This document shows positions 8,880 to 15,843 of a stretch of DNA of 15,843 nucleotides, piece by piece (positions within the stretch are counted from its first letter, which is position 1; every line of letters starts with the position of its first letter). The position numbers were made by a program, and so were the translations under genes. Origin of the DNA: Bacteroidota bacterium (GTDB lineage: Bacteria; Bacteroidota; Ignavibacteria; UBA10030); contig DOWV01000141.1 of NCBI GenBank assembly GCA_003519375.1, forward strand, positions 655 through 16,497, in the 5' to 3' direction. Below the pieces are notes generated by a model, which saw only the letters and a program-made list of their open reading frames with translations, searched no databases and was not told where the DNA came from.

Positions 8880-9992
8880 TTGGCCAGCGTAAAACTAGAA
8901 GGTATCAAGAAAGTCTATGACGGCGGAGTTGTTGCCGTTCACGAATTGGACCTCGAAATCAACGACAGAGAGTTCGTCGTCCTCGTGGGCCCGTCGGGGT
9001 GCGGTAAGTCGACCACTCTCAGGATGATCGCCGGCCTCGAGGATATTACCAACGGCACCCTTTACATCGACGGCCAGCGGGTCAATGACGTACCACCGAA
9101 GGACAGAGACATCGCCATGGTTTTTCAGAACTATGCGCTTTATCCGCATATGACTGTTTACGAAAACATGGCATTTGGTTTGAAGCTCCGGAAGTACCCC
9201 AAGCAGGAGATCGAACAACGCGTCCGAGAAGCTGCGGCAATACTGGGGATTGAGGAGTATATGGACCGAAAACCGAAAGCCTTATCCGGCGGTCAACGCC
9301 AGCGCGTTGCGGTGGGAAGGGCTATTGTGAGGAAACCCAAAGTGTTTCTTTTTGACGAGCCGCTGAGCAATCTCGATGCAAAACTTCGGGTTCAGATGCG
9401 AACCGAGATCTCCAAGCTCCATCAGCGCCTCGGGGCCACGATGATTTACGTGACCCACGACCAGACCGAAGCGATGACAATGGGCGACCGAATCGTGCTG
9501 ATGAAGGATGGATTCGTCCAGCAGATCGCCTCACCTCTGCAAATCTACACAAAACCGGTCAATCGCTTTGTGGCTGGCTTCATCGGCAGCCCGGCGATGA
9601 ACTTCCTTTCTGGCAAGCTCGAAAAACGGGGCAGGAAGACCATTTTTGAGGAGTCAAGCAAGGGAATCTCGTTACCACTGCAGAAGAAGGATGAGTCACG
9701 CCTGAAGCGATTTGCCGGCAACGAAATCGTGTTTGGGATCCGACCGGAGCATATCTGCTACGCCGCCAAAACGCAGTCGCAATCAGCCAAGGCAAAGGCC
9801 AAAGTGACGGTTGAAGTGGTGGAACCCATGGGGAATGAAACTTATGTCTATTTCACGACGAGAAAAGAAGGGCAGCAGTACGTTGCGAGGATTCCGTCAG
9901 CTGAGCAGCCGGCAGTCGGGAAAACGATCGAACTTTCGTTTGACATGAGTCAGGCCCGGTACTTCGACCCCGCAACGGAACAGGTTCTCTAG
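8880..9992 (+). CDS. ABC transporter ATP-binding protein, MalK/UgpC/MsmX type
   Basis: This is a cytoplasmic ATPase subunit of a CUT1-type (oligosaccharide, polyol or glycerol-3-phosphate) importer. From the TTG start it is 370 aa, the normal size. Walker A is GPSGCGKST (37-45), the Q-loop Gln is residue 83, the signature is LSGGQ (135-139), Walker B is VFLFDE (155-160) and the switch His is residue 193. The segment from about 240 onward is the MalK-like OB/TOBE regulatory domain (GIRPEHI and later strands). The longer reading from ATG 8802 would add 26 residues unlike the family and overlap aroA by 61 nt. No permease or substrate-binding gene is in the window, so it is an orphan ATPase that may serve several importers, as MsiK and MsmX do. 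The substrate cannot be assigned. It converges on bshC with a 33-bp gap that shows no clear terminator. Confidence 0.93.
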   Translation: MASVKLEGIKKVYDGGVVAVHELDLEINDREFVVLVGPSGCGKSTTLRMIAGLEDITNGTLYIDGQRVNDVPPKDRDIAMVFQNYALYPHMTVYENMAFGLKLRKYPKQEIEQRVREAAAILGIEEYMDRKPKALSGGQRQRVAVGRAIVRKPKVFLFDEPLSNLDAKLRVQMRTEISKLHQRLGATMIYVTHDQTEAMTMGDRIVLMKDGFVQQIASPLQIYTKPVNRFVAGFIGSPAMNFLSGKLEKRGRKTIFEESSKGISLPLQKKDESRLKRFAGNEIVFGIRPEHICYAAKTQSQSAKAKAKVTVEVVEPMGNETYVYFTTRKEGQQYVARIPSAEQPAVGKTIELSFDMSQARYFDPATEQVL

Positions 9993-10025
9993 CAGGACTC
10001 AATGTTCAACGCTGGAGGGAGAGAG

Positions 10026-11681
10026 CTATAAACGTATCACCTGATGTTTGAAGAGATCGATCTTCATTTCCCCGTACAGCCACCTCAGGAATTCCATCCC
10101 GTACTTGTTCAGGAAGTAAAGGACATTAATTTCGCGCTCCTGCATGTTCGAGTTAGGGAACACGACGCTCGAAACGCGGTCGATCTGCCGGAGAGAAACT
10201 TCGTGCTGGCGCATTTGAGCCGCAATGGCCCGCTCCTTCAAGCCCTCTACGCCCCCAATCGTTTTCTTCTGTACGTTTTCCAGGGCACCAATCAGAGTTG
10301 GATCAACCTTCTGCAGTACGCCGTTCAGCCCCTCCAATGCTTCCTGGACAGAAACCAATGTCCCCCCAAATGCCTCATCCAGGTTCAAATCGGCAACCTG
10401 ATTTGCAACTTTTTCTTTAACAAGATCCAAGTCTCTGAATATCTCCAAAAGAGATATGGAAAAACGCTCTAGTACTTTGTCTGCGCGCTCTTCAAGAATC
10501 GTTACGCTCGCCCTCGGGTAAATGATCGGCTGAGGGATCTTGACTTCGTCATACAGCGGTCTGATTTGTGCGAAATATGCCACCTCGGCGGGGCCAGCCA
10601 CATACGCAACAGTCGGGAGAAGCCAGTCCTGACAAATGGGACGCAAGACAACGTTTGGACTGAACAGCTCCGGCGTGTTCTCTACCGCCTGAGTCACATA
10701 CTCCTTCGTGAGGTGCTGCCTTGTGCCCTTGAGTGAATATCCATCCGGCCGCGGCTCCAGCAGGTATCGGCCTCCACGGTGGAAAATAAAAAGATTGAGC
10801 GACTTCGGCTTTACCTGGGCGTGGTATTGCTTCTCGAGTTCCGCGCTCTGGTCTACAACCAGTTGGCAGAAACGGGGAGTTTGAGCGAGCTCCCGCTGAA
10901 ACAGGGGGGCGAGAAGGCGTTTAAGCTGCTTGTCATTTGGATCCAGAAAAATCAGTCCGGAGTTCTCGAGGAGTACGTTCATCAGATGGGCAAACGCACG
11001 ATTGAAGCTCATGCCTTTCTGATATGCTGTTCGAACAAGCTCCAGAACTTTGGGCCTAAATTCCGTCTGAGAAAGGTCTTGTTCGAGCTTACTAAATATG
11101 AGTTCTATGCTTTCATCGAATTCGATTTTCCCGACTGCACCGAGATTTTCTTCGTCTGATGGACGCTTGACCTCATAGCGATATTCTCCAAGTTCGTTCG
11201 TGCCGGTCACAATCTTCACCGAGCTGACTTCGTCGAAGTCGTGGTCCTCGCCCTCGAGCCAAAAGACGGGGACAAAATTGTAGTCCGGATACCGCTGGGC
11301 AAGCGATTCGACGAGCTTGAGCATGGTCAGGGTCTTCAGAATGGTGTAAAGAGGTCCCGTGAAGAGACCAACCTGTTGTCCTGTGACAACAGCGACCGTA
11401 TTATCGTTCAGGAGCGAGTCGATATTCGCGAGTGTGCGGACGCCGCAATGAAAGTTCCTGTTTTGCTCTCCTAGGACATGGACAAGGGACGACCGATCGA
11501 TCGTCCGTGTGCTGACTTTCGCCAGCGTTGTTTTCCAGTAGACATCGTCTCGGAAATTCCCGCCATAAAACTTGGCGATCTTGTCGAACTCATCCACATA
11601 GTCGACGAATAGGGAAGAAAATGAGGTTCCAGCTGATCGCAGTTCGCGAAAGTCTATTCCAATTACTTCATCCTGGGCCAT
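10026..11681 (-). CDS. bshC: Bacillithiol biosynthesis cysteine-adding enzyme BshC
   Basis: BshC is the last enzyme of bacillithiol synthesis, adding cysteine to glucosaminyl-malate made by BshA and BshB. The 551-aa protein matches the family length (about 540). Recognisable segments are TGQQVGLFTGPLY (100-112), the nucleotide-binding-like core; PVFWLEGEDHDFDE (138-151); and the strongly conserved stretch at 347-370 with RP-x-x-QDWLLPTVAYVAGPAE. A helical, coiled-coil-like region follows from about 400 to 510, typical of BshC. The ATG at 11681 begins 13 nt after the punA stop; a GAAGG overlapping that stop is a plausible ribosome binding site. It is the last gene of the cdd-tdk-punA-bshC unit. 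bshA and bshB are not in the window. The call is secure; its presence implies that the cell uses bacillithiol or a derivative as its low-molecular-weight thiol. Confidence 0.96.
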   Translation of the reverse strand: MAQDEVIGIDFRELRSAGTSFSSLFVDYVDEFDKIAKFYGGNFRDDVYWKTTLAKVSTRTIDRSSLVHVLGEQNRNFHCGVRTLANIDSLLNDNTVAVVTGQQVGLFTGPLYTILKTLTMLKLVESLAQRYPDYNFVPVFWLEGEDHDFDEVSSVKIVTGTNELGEYRYEVKRPSDEENLGAVGKIEFDESIELIFSKLEQDLSQTEFRPKVLELVRTAYQKGMSFNRAFAHLMNVLLENSGLIFLDPNDKQLKRLLAPLFQRELAQTPRFCQLVVDQSAELEKQYHAQVKPKSLNLFIFHRGGRYLLEPRPDGYSLKGTRQHLTKEYVTQAVENTPELFSPNVVLRPICQDWLLPTVAYVAGPAEVAYFAQIRPLYDEVKIPQPIIYPRASVTILEERADKVLERFSISLLEIFRDLDLVKEKVANQVADLNLDEAFGGTLVSVQEALEGLNGVLQKVDPTLIGALENVQKKTIGGVEGLKERAIAAQMRQHEVSLRQIDRVSSVVFPNSNMQEREINVLYFLNKYGMEFLRWLYGEMKIDLFKHQVIRL

Positions 11682-11694
11682 AGTCTAATTGCCT

Positions 11695-12573
11695 TCAATT
11701 CTTGATGCTGAGAATTGTCTCACTCAACAAGCCAATGAATGTCTGCTTTACTCTTGAAGCCGTTTCTGATACTTCGTTATGGGAGAGTGGCTCTGCGCTG
11801 AAGCCCGCTGCGAGGTTAGAGATGAGTGAAATACCGGCAGTACGCATCCCCAGTTCGACCGCCGCAATCATTTCGGGTACAGTCGACATACCCACAGCAT
11901 CTGCTCCCAGGCGGTGAAGCATCTCGATTTCGGCTTTCGTCTCATAGGAGGGACCCTTCAGCCAACAGTAGGTCCCGCGCTGCAAAGGCAGCTGGAGTCT
12001 CTCGGCCGCAGAAAGAATCAGTCCAGAAAGATGTTCATCGAGATATCTTTTGTTCTTTGCATGAAAAGGAGTTACGCGATCCTCCTCAGACGGTCTGTGA
12101 GGATTAAGGAACGCCAGATTGATGAAGTCAGTGATCAACATTAAGTCGCCGGAAGCGAAGCTACGATTGATTCCACCCGCTGCATTGGTCACAAGGAGGT
12201 TCTTGACACCTAGCGCCTTAGCCACCTCGATTGGAAAGATCGGCGTCTGAAGGTCACCGGATTCATAGTAATGAACACGCCCCTTGAATACCAGCAACGG
12301 AAGTGACTCCCGGTTCTGATCCCGGAGCCTTCCAAACACGAGCTTTCCGTCGTGCCCCTGGACACTTGAGGTCGGATACGAAGGCACTGCATGGGAGTCA
12401 ATGACGATGGGATCTGCTATCTGATTCGCAAAATCACCAAGACCGGAACCGAGGACGATCGCCGTCACCGGTCTCTCGATGGTTTTCAAGGAGAGAAAGT
12501 CTACTGCATCATGAAGTCTCGAGCTATCGTGCAAGCGTTGCGATTCCTTGTTCATTCGCTGTCGGCAGCTCAC
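11695..12573 (-). CDS. punA: Purine-nucleoside phosphorylase (trimeric PNP family)
   Basis: The enzyme splits purine ribo- and deoxyribonucleosides with phosphate into base and (deoxy)ribose 1-phosphate for salvage. Of 292 aa, the visible motifs are GSGLG (42-46, phosphate loop), GRVHYYE (98-104), VTNAAGG (128-134), GPSYET (207-212), GMSTVPE (228-234) and SNLAAG (252-257). The Glu and Asn of the last motifs suit 6-oxopurines (guanosine, inosine) in the trimeric family; specificity is an inference. The start is uncertain. GTG 12573 gives the length stated and forms a GTGA overlap with a mini-ORF stop, but AGGA abuts it directly. ATG 12555 (MNKESQRL) would shorten it by six residues, with AGGAG 17 nt away. 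Neither has ideal spacing. It lies 59 nt after tdk and 13 nt before bshC. Confidence 0.95.
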   Translation of the reverse strand: MSCRQRMNKESQRLHDSSRLHDAVDFLSLKTIERPVTAIVLGSGLGDFANQIADPIVIDSHAVPSYPTSSVQGHDGKLVFGRLRDQNRESLPLLVFKGRVHYYESGDLQTPIFPIEVAKALGVKNLLVTNAAGGINRSFASGDLMLITDFINLAFLNPHRPSEEDRVTPFHAKNKRYLDEHLSGLILSAAERLQLPLQRGTYCWLKGPSYETKAEIEMLHRLGADAVGMSTVPEMIAAVELGMRTAGISLISNLAAGFSAEPLSHNEVSETASRVKQTFIGLLSETILSIKN

Positions 12574-12632
12574 TCCTGCAATGATCTGCGTTCAGACCGT
12601 ATCGGTGGGGAGAAGAGAAGCCTCCTCATCGC

Positions 12633-13208
12633 TCACTCGGTCGGAGGTTCAAAGCAATGCCGGCATCGCGCTTCATAGATATCCTTGGCACCTACCAGAA
12701 CTCGGTCGGCGTGATGTGTTTTCCGCTGCGTGCGATCTGCAGGATTTCCGCACACAACGCAAATGGCCAGCGTTTTCGTTATATACTCGGCCACCGCAAG
12801 AAGCTGCGGCATTGGTTCAAATGGTTTTCCCCGGTAATCCTGATCCAACCCTGCAACGATGACGCGCTTGCCCTTATTGGCAAGTTCTTCACAGACATCG
12901 ACGAGATTTGCTTTGAAGAACTGTCCTTCATCCACACCGACAACCTGTGCATCCTTGCTGAGCTCGAGAATCTCCCTTGCGTCGTCCACGACCACGGATG
13001 TGAGAGATTGCTCGCTGTGAGAAACAATATGCTGCCCGCTGTAACGGTTGTCAATGCGTGGTTTGAAAATCGCGACTTTTTGTTTCGCAATTTCCGCTCT
13101 TCGTGCCCTCCGAATGAGCTCCTCGGTTTTTCCGCTGAACATGCAACCGCATACAACCTCGATCCAGCCTGTGTCCCGTGGTACGCTGTGAAGTTCTGAA
13201 GTGTCCAT
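12633..13208 (-). CDS. tdk: Thymidine kinase, type II
   Basis: This enzyme phosphorylates thymidine (and deoxyuridine) with ATP to feed dTMP by salvage. The 191-aa protein is of the compact TK1-like family. It has the P-loop GCMFSGKT (21-28), DE at 93-94 in GVDEGQFF (Glu94 is the likely catalytic base), the [14 protein letters not shown] segment, and two zinc pairs, Cys150/Cys153 and Cys182/Cys185, that tie the lasso loop. The ATG at 13208 is three nt after the cdd stop. Only a poor ribosome binding site is visible, so coupling to cdd is likely. With cdd and punA upstream and downstream it forms a nucleoside-salvage set: Cdd makes deoxyuridine, which Tdk can phosphorylate. Confidence 0.97.
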   Translation of the reverse strand: MDTSELHSVPRDTGWIEVVCGCMFSGKTEELIRRARRAEIAKQKVAIFKPRIDNRYSGQHIVSHSEQSLTSVVVDDAREILELSKDAQVVGVDEGQFFKANLVDVCEELANKGKRVIVAGLDQDYRGKPFEPMPQLLAVAEYITKTLAICVVCGNPADRTQRKTHHADRVLVGAKDIYEARCRHCFEPPTE

Positions 13209-13211
13209 ATG

Positions 13212-13637
13212 CTAGTGGTGTCTCTTTTTCGTTCGTTCAAGATTCTTTTGCCCGAAAGCATGCGGAAGCAGCGATTTCAGTTTCAGGACTTTTGTCGCTC
13301 CGCGTCCATTCACCATGACAAAATCGATGTTACCTGCCAGATCCATAAGTACTTGCCGGCACGCGCCGCAAGGTGGTGTGTATCCCGGGTCGTCAGACAC
13401 GACAGCAATTGCTTTGAACTTCGTCCGCCCCTCTGAGATGGCCTTGAATATGGCCGTACGCTCTGCACAGACGGTGAGCGCGTACGTGCTGATCTCGATA
13501 TTGCACCCGGTGTACACTTCATTTTCAGATGTCAACAGCGCAGCGCCGACTCTGAAATGAGAATAGGGTGCATGAGCCCGTTTTTTTGCCAGCATCGCCA
13601 ACTGAGCAAGTTGTTTGTACGCAGGTCGAACTGCCAC
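13212..13637 (-). CDS. cdd: Cytidine deaminase
   Basis: It hydrolyses cytidine and deoxycytidine to uridine and deoxyuridine. The 141-aa protein belongs to the small homotetrameric class. The zinc site is complete: CAE at 57-59 (Cys57 and the proton-shuttling Glu59) and PCGAC with Cys90 and Cys93. The substrate segment YSHFRVGAAL and the TGCNIE motif are also present. The C-terminus after about residue 115 is basic (FGQKNLERTKKRHH) and slightly longer than the typical 130-136 aa form. The start is GTG at 13637, supported by GGAG five nt upstream; the next in-frame Met is too deep in the fold. It is the first gene of the minus-strand salvage operon, with a promoter candidate upstream. Confidence 0.97.
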   Translation of the reverse strand: MAVRPAYKQLAQLAMLAKKRAHAPYSHFRVGAALLTSENEVYTGCNIEISTYALTVCAERTAIFKAISEGRTKFKAIAVVSDDPGYTPPCGACRQVLMDLAGNIDFVMVNGRGATKVLKLKSLLPHAFGQKNLERTKKRHH

Positions 13638-13642
13638 AGGTT

Positions 13643-13646
13643 CTCC
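13643..13646 (-). promoter_or_regulatory. Ribosome binding site for the cdd GTG start
   Basis: On the minus strand GCGGAG ends five nt before the GTG at 13637. This decides for a GTG start, since there is no ATG in frame nearby. Confidence 0.65.
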
Positions 13647-13661
13647 GCTTGCCGGTGTTTT

Positions 13662-13678
13662 CGTGCTTACGCAGCACG
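13662..13678 (-). other. Small hairpin in the cdd leader
   Basis: CGTGCT (13662-13667) and AGCACG (13673-13678) pair perfectly around a five-base loop, 16 nt upstream of the GGAG site. No T-run follows on either strand, so it does not look like a terminator. A role in mRNA stability or translation is only a guess. Confidence 0.35.
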
Positions 13679-13695
13679 GTGCGTCTCAATTGTGC

Positions 13696-13726
13696 CAAAT
13701 ATAGGCAAGATCGGGGTGAAATGCAA
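13696..13726 (-). promoter_or_regulatory. Candidate Bacteroidota-style promoter of cdd-tdk-punA-bshC
   Basis: Read on the minus strand, TATATTTG (13703-13696) fits the TAnnTTTG -7 element known from Bacteroidota primary sigma promoters. TATATT also fits a normal -10 box at 5 of 6 bases. TTGCAT (13726-13721) lies 17 nt upstream as a partial -35/-33 element. Transcription would begin near 13690, leaving a leader of about 50 nt before the cdd GTG. The scan was by eye only. Confidence 0.5.
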
Positions 13727-13744
13727 CGCGAGGACGATGACCGT

Positions 13745-14500
13745 TCAACTCCGCGTCGAACTTTGTTCATCACTCTCTATGGAGGTCGCGACTCTGTCGA
13801 GTCGAATGACTCGGAGGAGCTCAAGGAATCGACGCGTCTCGACGAGTGTCGTCTGCTGAAAAGCTTTGGAGGTGAACGGCTCGAGACTCCTTGACTCATC
13901 AACATCTGAGGAAAGAACCAGGAGGAGAGAACCCTCCGATGAGAGCACCTCCAGCGAGGCTTCCGCAAGTTTTACCATGAACTCATTGGAAGCGCCGCCA
14001 TGGAATGCCCGTTCGGCCGGAGTCCCGGGATCCTTTCGATAATAAGGTGGGTTGGTGATAATCAAATCGATCTGGCCCGGTCCCGCCGGAAGACCGAGAC
14101 AAAGGTCGCTCTCTAGAACATGTATTCGCTCAGCAAGGCCATTCCTGAGCGCGTTCACCTTCGTCGCTGCAACAGCTGCGGGATTGATGTCGACGGCGGT
14201 GATGCTCGCTCCAACGGAGGCCGCAGCAAGGGAGAGAATCCCTGATCCACAACCGACATCCAAAGCGTTCTTACCACGAAGATCCAGAGACTGAATATAG
14301 GAACCGAGGATTCTGCTGGTAAAATAGAATTTTGGGTGAAATACAGTCGGAGGGACTGAAAGCGTGAAGCCGAGCATGCGAGTCTCGACCGTACGCTGAA
14401 GCGTGGGCCTGACAACACCTTCGTAGTACAAACGGGAAGCGATGCTTCGCACCGTGCGCGCGAGAGATCTGCGCCGGGAAGCAGAAGGCATCGTGTTCAT
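13745..14500 (-). CDS. HemK-like class I SAM-dependent methyltransferase with NPPY motif
   Basis: This 251-aa protein is a Rossmann-fold methyltransferase. SAM motif I is DVGCGSG (81-87), the acidic residue after strand 2 is Asp104 (AVDINPAA), and the active-site motif NPPY is at 150-153. NPPY is typical of enzymes that methylate planar nitrogens, such as the release-factor glutamine (PrmC/HemK), the Mtq2 type, and adenine. Residues 1-40 are basic and helical. The region with VPPTVFHPKFYFTS (49-62) is the short N-terminal cap of the small MTases rather than the five-helix domain of true PrmC, so I do not call it prmC. The ATG at 14500 directly follows the radical SAM stop (TAG-ATG), with GGAAGG seven nt upstream, so the two are co-translated. 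Its substrate is unknown. Confidence 0.85.
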   Translation of the reverse strand: MNTMPSASRRRSLARTVRSIASRLYYEGVVRPTLQRTVETRMLGFTLSVPPTVFHPKFYFTSRILGSYIQSLDLRGKNALDVGCGSGILSLAAASVGASITAVDINPAAVAATKVNALRNGLAERIHVLESDLCLGLPAGPGQIDLIITNPPYYRKDPGTPAERAFHGGASNEFMVKLAEASLEVLSSEGSLLLVLSSDVDESRSLEPFTSKAFQQTTLVETRRFLELLRVIRLDRVATSIESDEQSSTRS

Positions 14501-15843
14501 CTAGAAACCTTCCACTTCGGGCTGTCGATACCGCAGCAGCCGCTGGACAATTGCGATCTCATACGGCAGCGAGTAAACACGAAGGAAATACCGCCACGAG
14601 CCCAGAGCTTGCAAAATCAGACGTCGGAGACCGGTCTGCTTAAGGTCGGATTTCGTTGGCGAGAAGGCGTTCAGAACTCTTTCGAAGTTCTTGATCTTTC
14701 GCTTCAGTTTGCCTGTCAACCAGGGGTTCGCCGGATTTTTTCGCAGGTCATGCCCCTGCCACGCCGGTAGGAGCCACTCATCAAGCGATTTCGGAAACTG
14801 GAATCCGTATTCCTGAGCTGAATTGAGCAGTTCAGAGTCCTGAAATTGAACAGGGGAATAGGTATAGATCACAATCTCCGCCCGAGGATTGATCTTTTTG
14901 ATACGGCGTATGTACCGGATATCAGATGCGAGATCAGCTTCGACATGCCGCGAAGGACTCCCGAGGACAAAGGAGTATTCCGGAATAATATCGAACTCGC
15001 GCATTTTCTCCGTCAGCGCAAGAACCGTATCGGCGGTTTGAGTGCCGCCTTTGTTCATGAGCTTCAGGATCTGGTCCGAACTTGATTCCGCACCCAGGAA
15101 GATCATGGCGCAGCCGGCTTTCTTCATCAGCCGCCACGTCGAGTCCTCGTATTGAAGCAGCGTGTCCGGTCTTGCTTCACCCCACCAGTGCATGTCCTGA
15201 CCGGCGAGGAGGTCGGCAAACTCGTGCACGCGCCGCTCGGATGTGAAGAAATTGTTGTCATGAAACTCGACAGCGTTGATCTGATGCTCCTTTTTGAACC
15301 ATGCAAGGTCTTCGGCGATCCGTTTTGCCTCAAGACCTATCCAGCGCGCCTTATAGGAAACAGCAACAGCGCAAAAGCCGCAGAGAAATGGACATCCTAC
15401 GCTTGAATGATAGTTGACCGTCCGCGTACCAAGTACAGTCCGGCCGATGTAACGGTTGACATCAATCCTTTTGTACGGGAGAGGTGGAAGTTCATTGGGA
15501 TCTAGTAGATCCTCCTTCCGGTTGTGGCGAATGGCTCCATCATAAAATGAAAGGCCTCGGATCGTTTGCAGGTCGCCGCCGCGCTCGAGGACGTCGAGTA
15601 GCTGAATAAACGCACGATCTCCCTGATCCCTGATGACATAGTCGACATACCCCGATCGGAGCACAATGTCGGGGTGGAGTGAAGGAAAGTATCCACCCCA
15701 GACGATGGCGACGGATGGAAATTTCTCACGCACAAGTTTCGAAAGCCTGATGGCATGCGGGAGCTGTGGACCGGGCATCACCGTGATCGCGAGGACTCGA
15801 ATCGGGTGTTGAGCGAGAAACAGCAGCAGGTTCTCTGTCACCG
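14501..15843 (-). CDS. B12-binding-domain radical SAM protein (partial, N-terminus outside window)
   Basis: An open frame enters from the right edge and ends at TAG 14501-14503. The GTG at 15841 looks internal, because the usual first part of a cobalamin-binding domain (with the DxHxxG region) is missing; what remains begins in that domain and includes the IVWGGYFPSLHP strand (46-57 of the visible part). The SAM-radical cluster motif CPFLCGFC places Cys150, Cys154 and Cys157 on the [4Fe-4S] cluster (CxxxCxxC). Later segments (EFHDNNFF, IFLGAESSSDQILKLMNKG) are typical of the radical SAM barrel in this superfamily. The last 80 or so residues are basic and probably helical. Members act as methylases, cyclases or in lipid, hopanoid and tetrapyrrole tailoring; I do not recognise the subfamily. 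The abutting methyltransferase suggests a joint pathway. Confidence 0.88.
   Translation of the reverse strand, partial: VTENLLLFLAQHPIRVLAITVMPGPQLPHAIRLSKLVREKFPSVAIVWGGYFPSLHPDIVLRSGYVDYVIRDQGDRAFIQLLDVLERGGDLQTIRGLSFYDGAIRHNRKEDLLDPNELPPLPYKRIDVNRYIGRTVLGTRTVNYHSSVGCPFLCGFCAVAVSYKARWIGLEAKRIAEDLAWFKKEHQINAVEFHDNNFFTSERRVHEFADLLAGQDMHWWGEARPDTLLQYEDSTWRLMKKAGCAMIFLGAESSSDQILKLMNKGGTQTADTVLALTEKMREFDIIPEYSFVLGSPSRHVEADLASDIRYIRRIKKINPRAEIVIYTYSPVQFQDSELLNSAQEYGFQFPKSLDEWLLPAWQGHDLRKNPANPWLTGKLKRKIKNFERVLNAFSPTKSDLKQTGLRRLILQALGSWRYFLRVYSLPYEIAIVQRLLRYRQPEVEGF

Noticed and set aside
9993..10025. Shared bidirectional terminator between the ABC ATPase and bshC
   Set aside because: The 33-bp gap holds no convincing inverted repeat or T-run on either strand.
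13745..14500. Calling the methyltransferase prmC/hemK
   Set aside because: It has NPPY but lacks the N-terminal helical release-factor domain of PrmC, and no prfA is adjacent.
1..15843. CRISPR array, mobile element, prophage or tRNA/rRNA genes
   Set aside because: No spaced direct repeats, transposase, integrase, phage gene or tRNA-like cloverleaf was seen; the genes are core and tightly packed.

Overview
The window is a stretch of core bacterial chromosome, about 55% GC by eye, from a bacillithiol-type bacterium. It most likely belongs to the Bacteroidota/Chlorobiota/Ignavibacteriota side of the tree. The reasons are a bacillithiol synthase (BshC), an IF-2 with a long Lys- and Pro/Glu/Ala-rich linker, S15 and PNPase sequences that read like that group, and a candidate promoter with the Bacteroidota-style TAnnTTTG element. 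The placement is an inference from remembered family sequences, not from a search. I saw no tRNA, rRNA, CRISPR array, insertion sequence, integrase or phage gene.

Region 1 (1-7563, + strand) is the classical translation/RNA operon: the tail of a gene that is almost certainly nusA, then infB, rbfA, truB, ribF, rpsO and pnp. The genes are 10-14 nt apart or overlap (truB/ribF by 23 nt). There are short leaders before infB (43 nt), rpsO (42 nt) and pnp (65 nt). A small perfect hairpin lies between rpsO and pnp, and a long-loop intrinsic terminator follows pnp. The products cover initiation (IF-2), 30S maturation (RbfA, S15), tRNA pseudouridine 55 (TruB), FMN/FAD synthesis (RibF) and RNA decay (PNPase).

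Region 2 (7576-9992, + strand) holds aroA (EPSP synthase, Bacillus-like class) and, 17 nt downstream, an ABC ATPase of the MalK/UgpC/MsmX type. The ATPase starts at a TTG with a well-placed AGGAG. No permease or binding protein is nearby, so it looks like an orphan ATPase.

Region 3 (10026-13637, - strand) is a compact operon read right to left: cdd, tdk, punA (purine nucleoside phosphorylase) and bshC. Three nucleoside-salvage enzymes share a transcript with the last enzyme of bacillithiol synthesis. A promoter candidate sits about 60 nt upstream of the cdd GTG start.

Region 4 (13745-15843, - strand) holds an unassigned B12-binding radical SAM protein, cut by the window edge, directly abutted (TAG then ATG) by a small HemK-like NPPY methyltransferase. 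This pair is the least explained part of the window. Everything else is housekeeping, and I did not find convincing evidence of a wholly new system.
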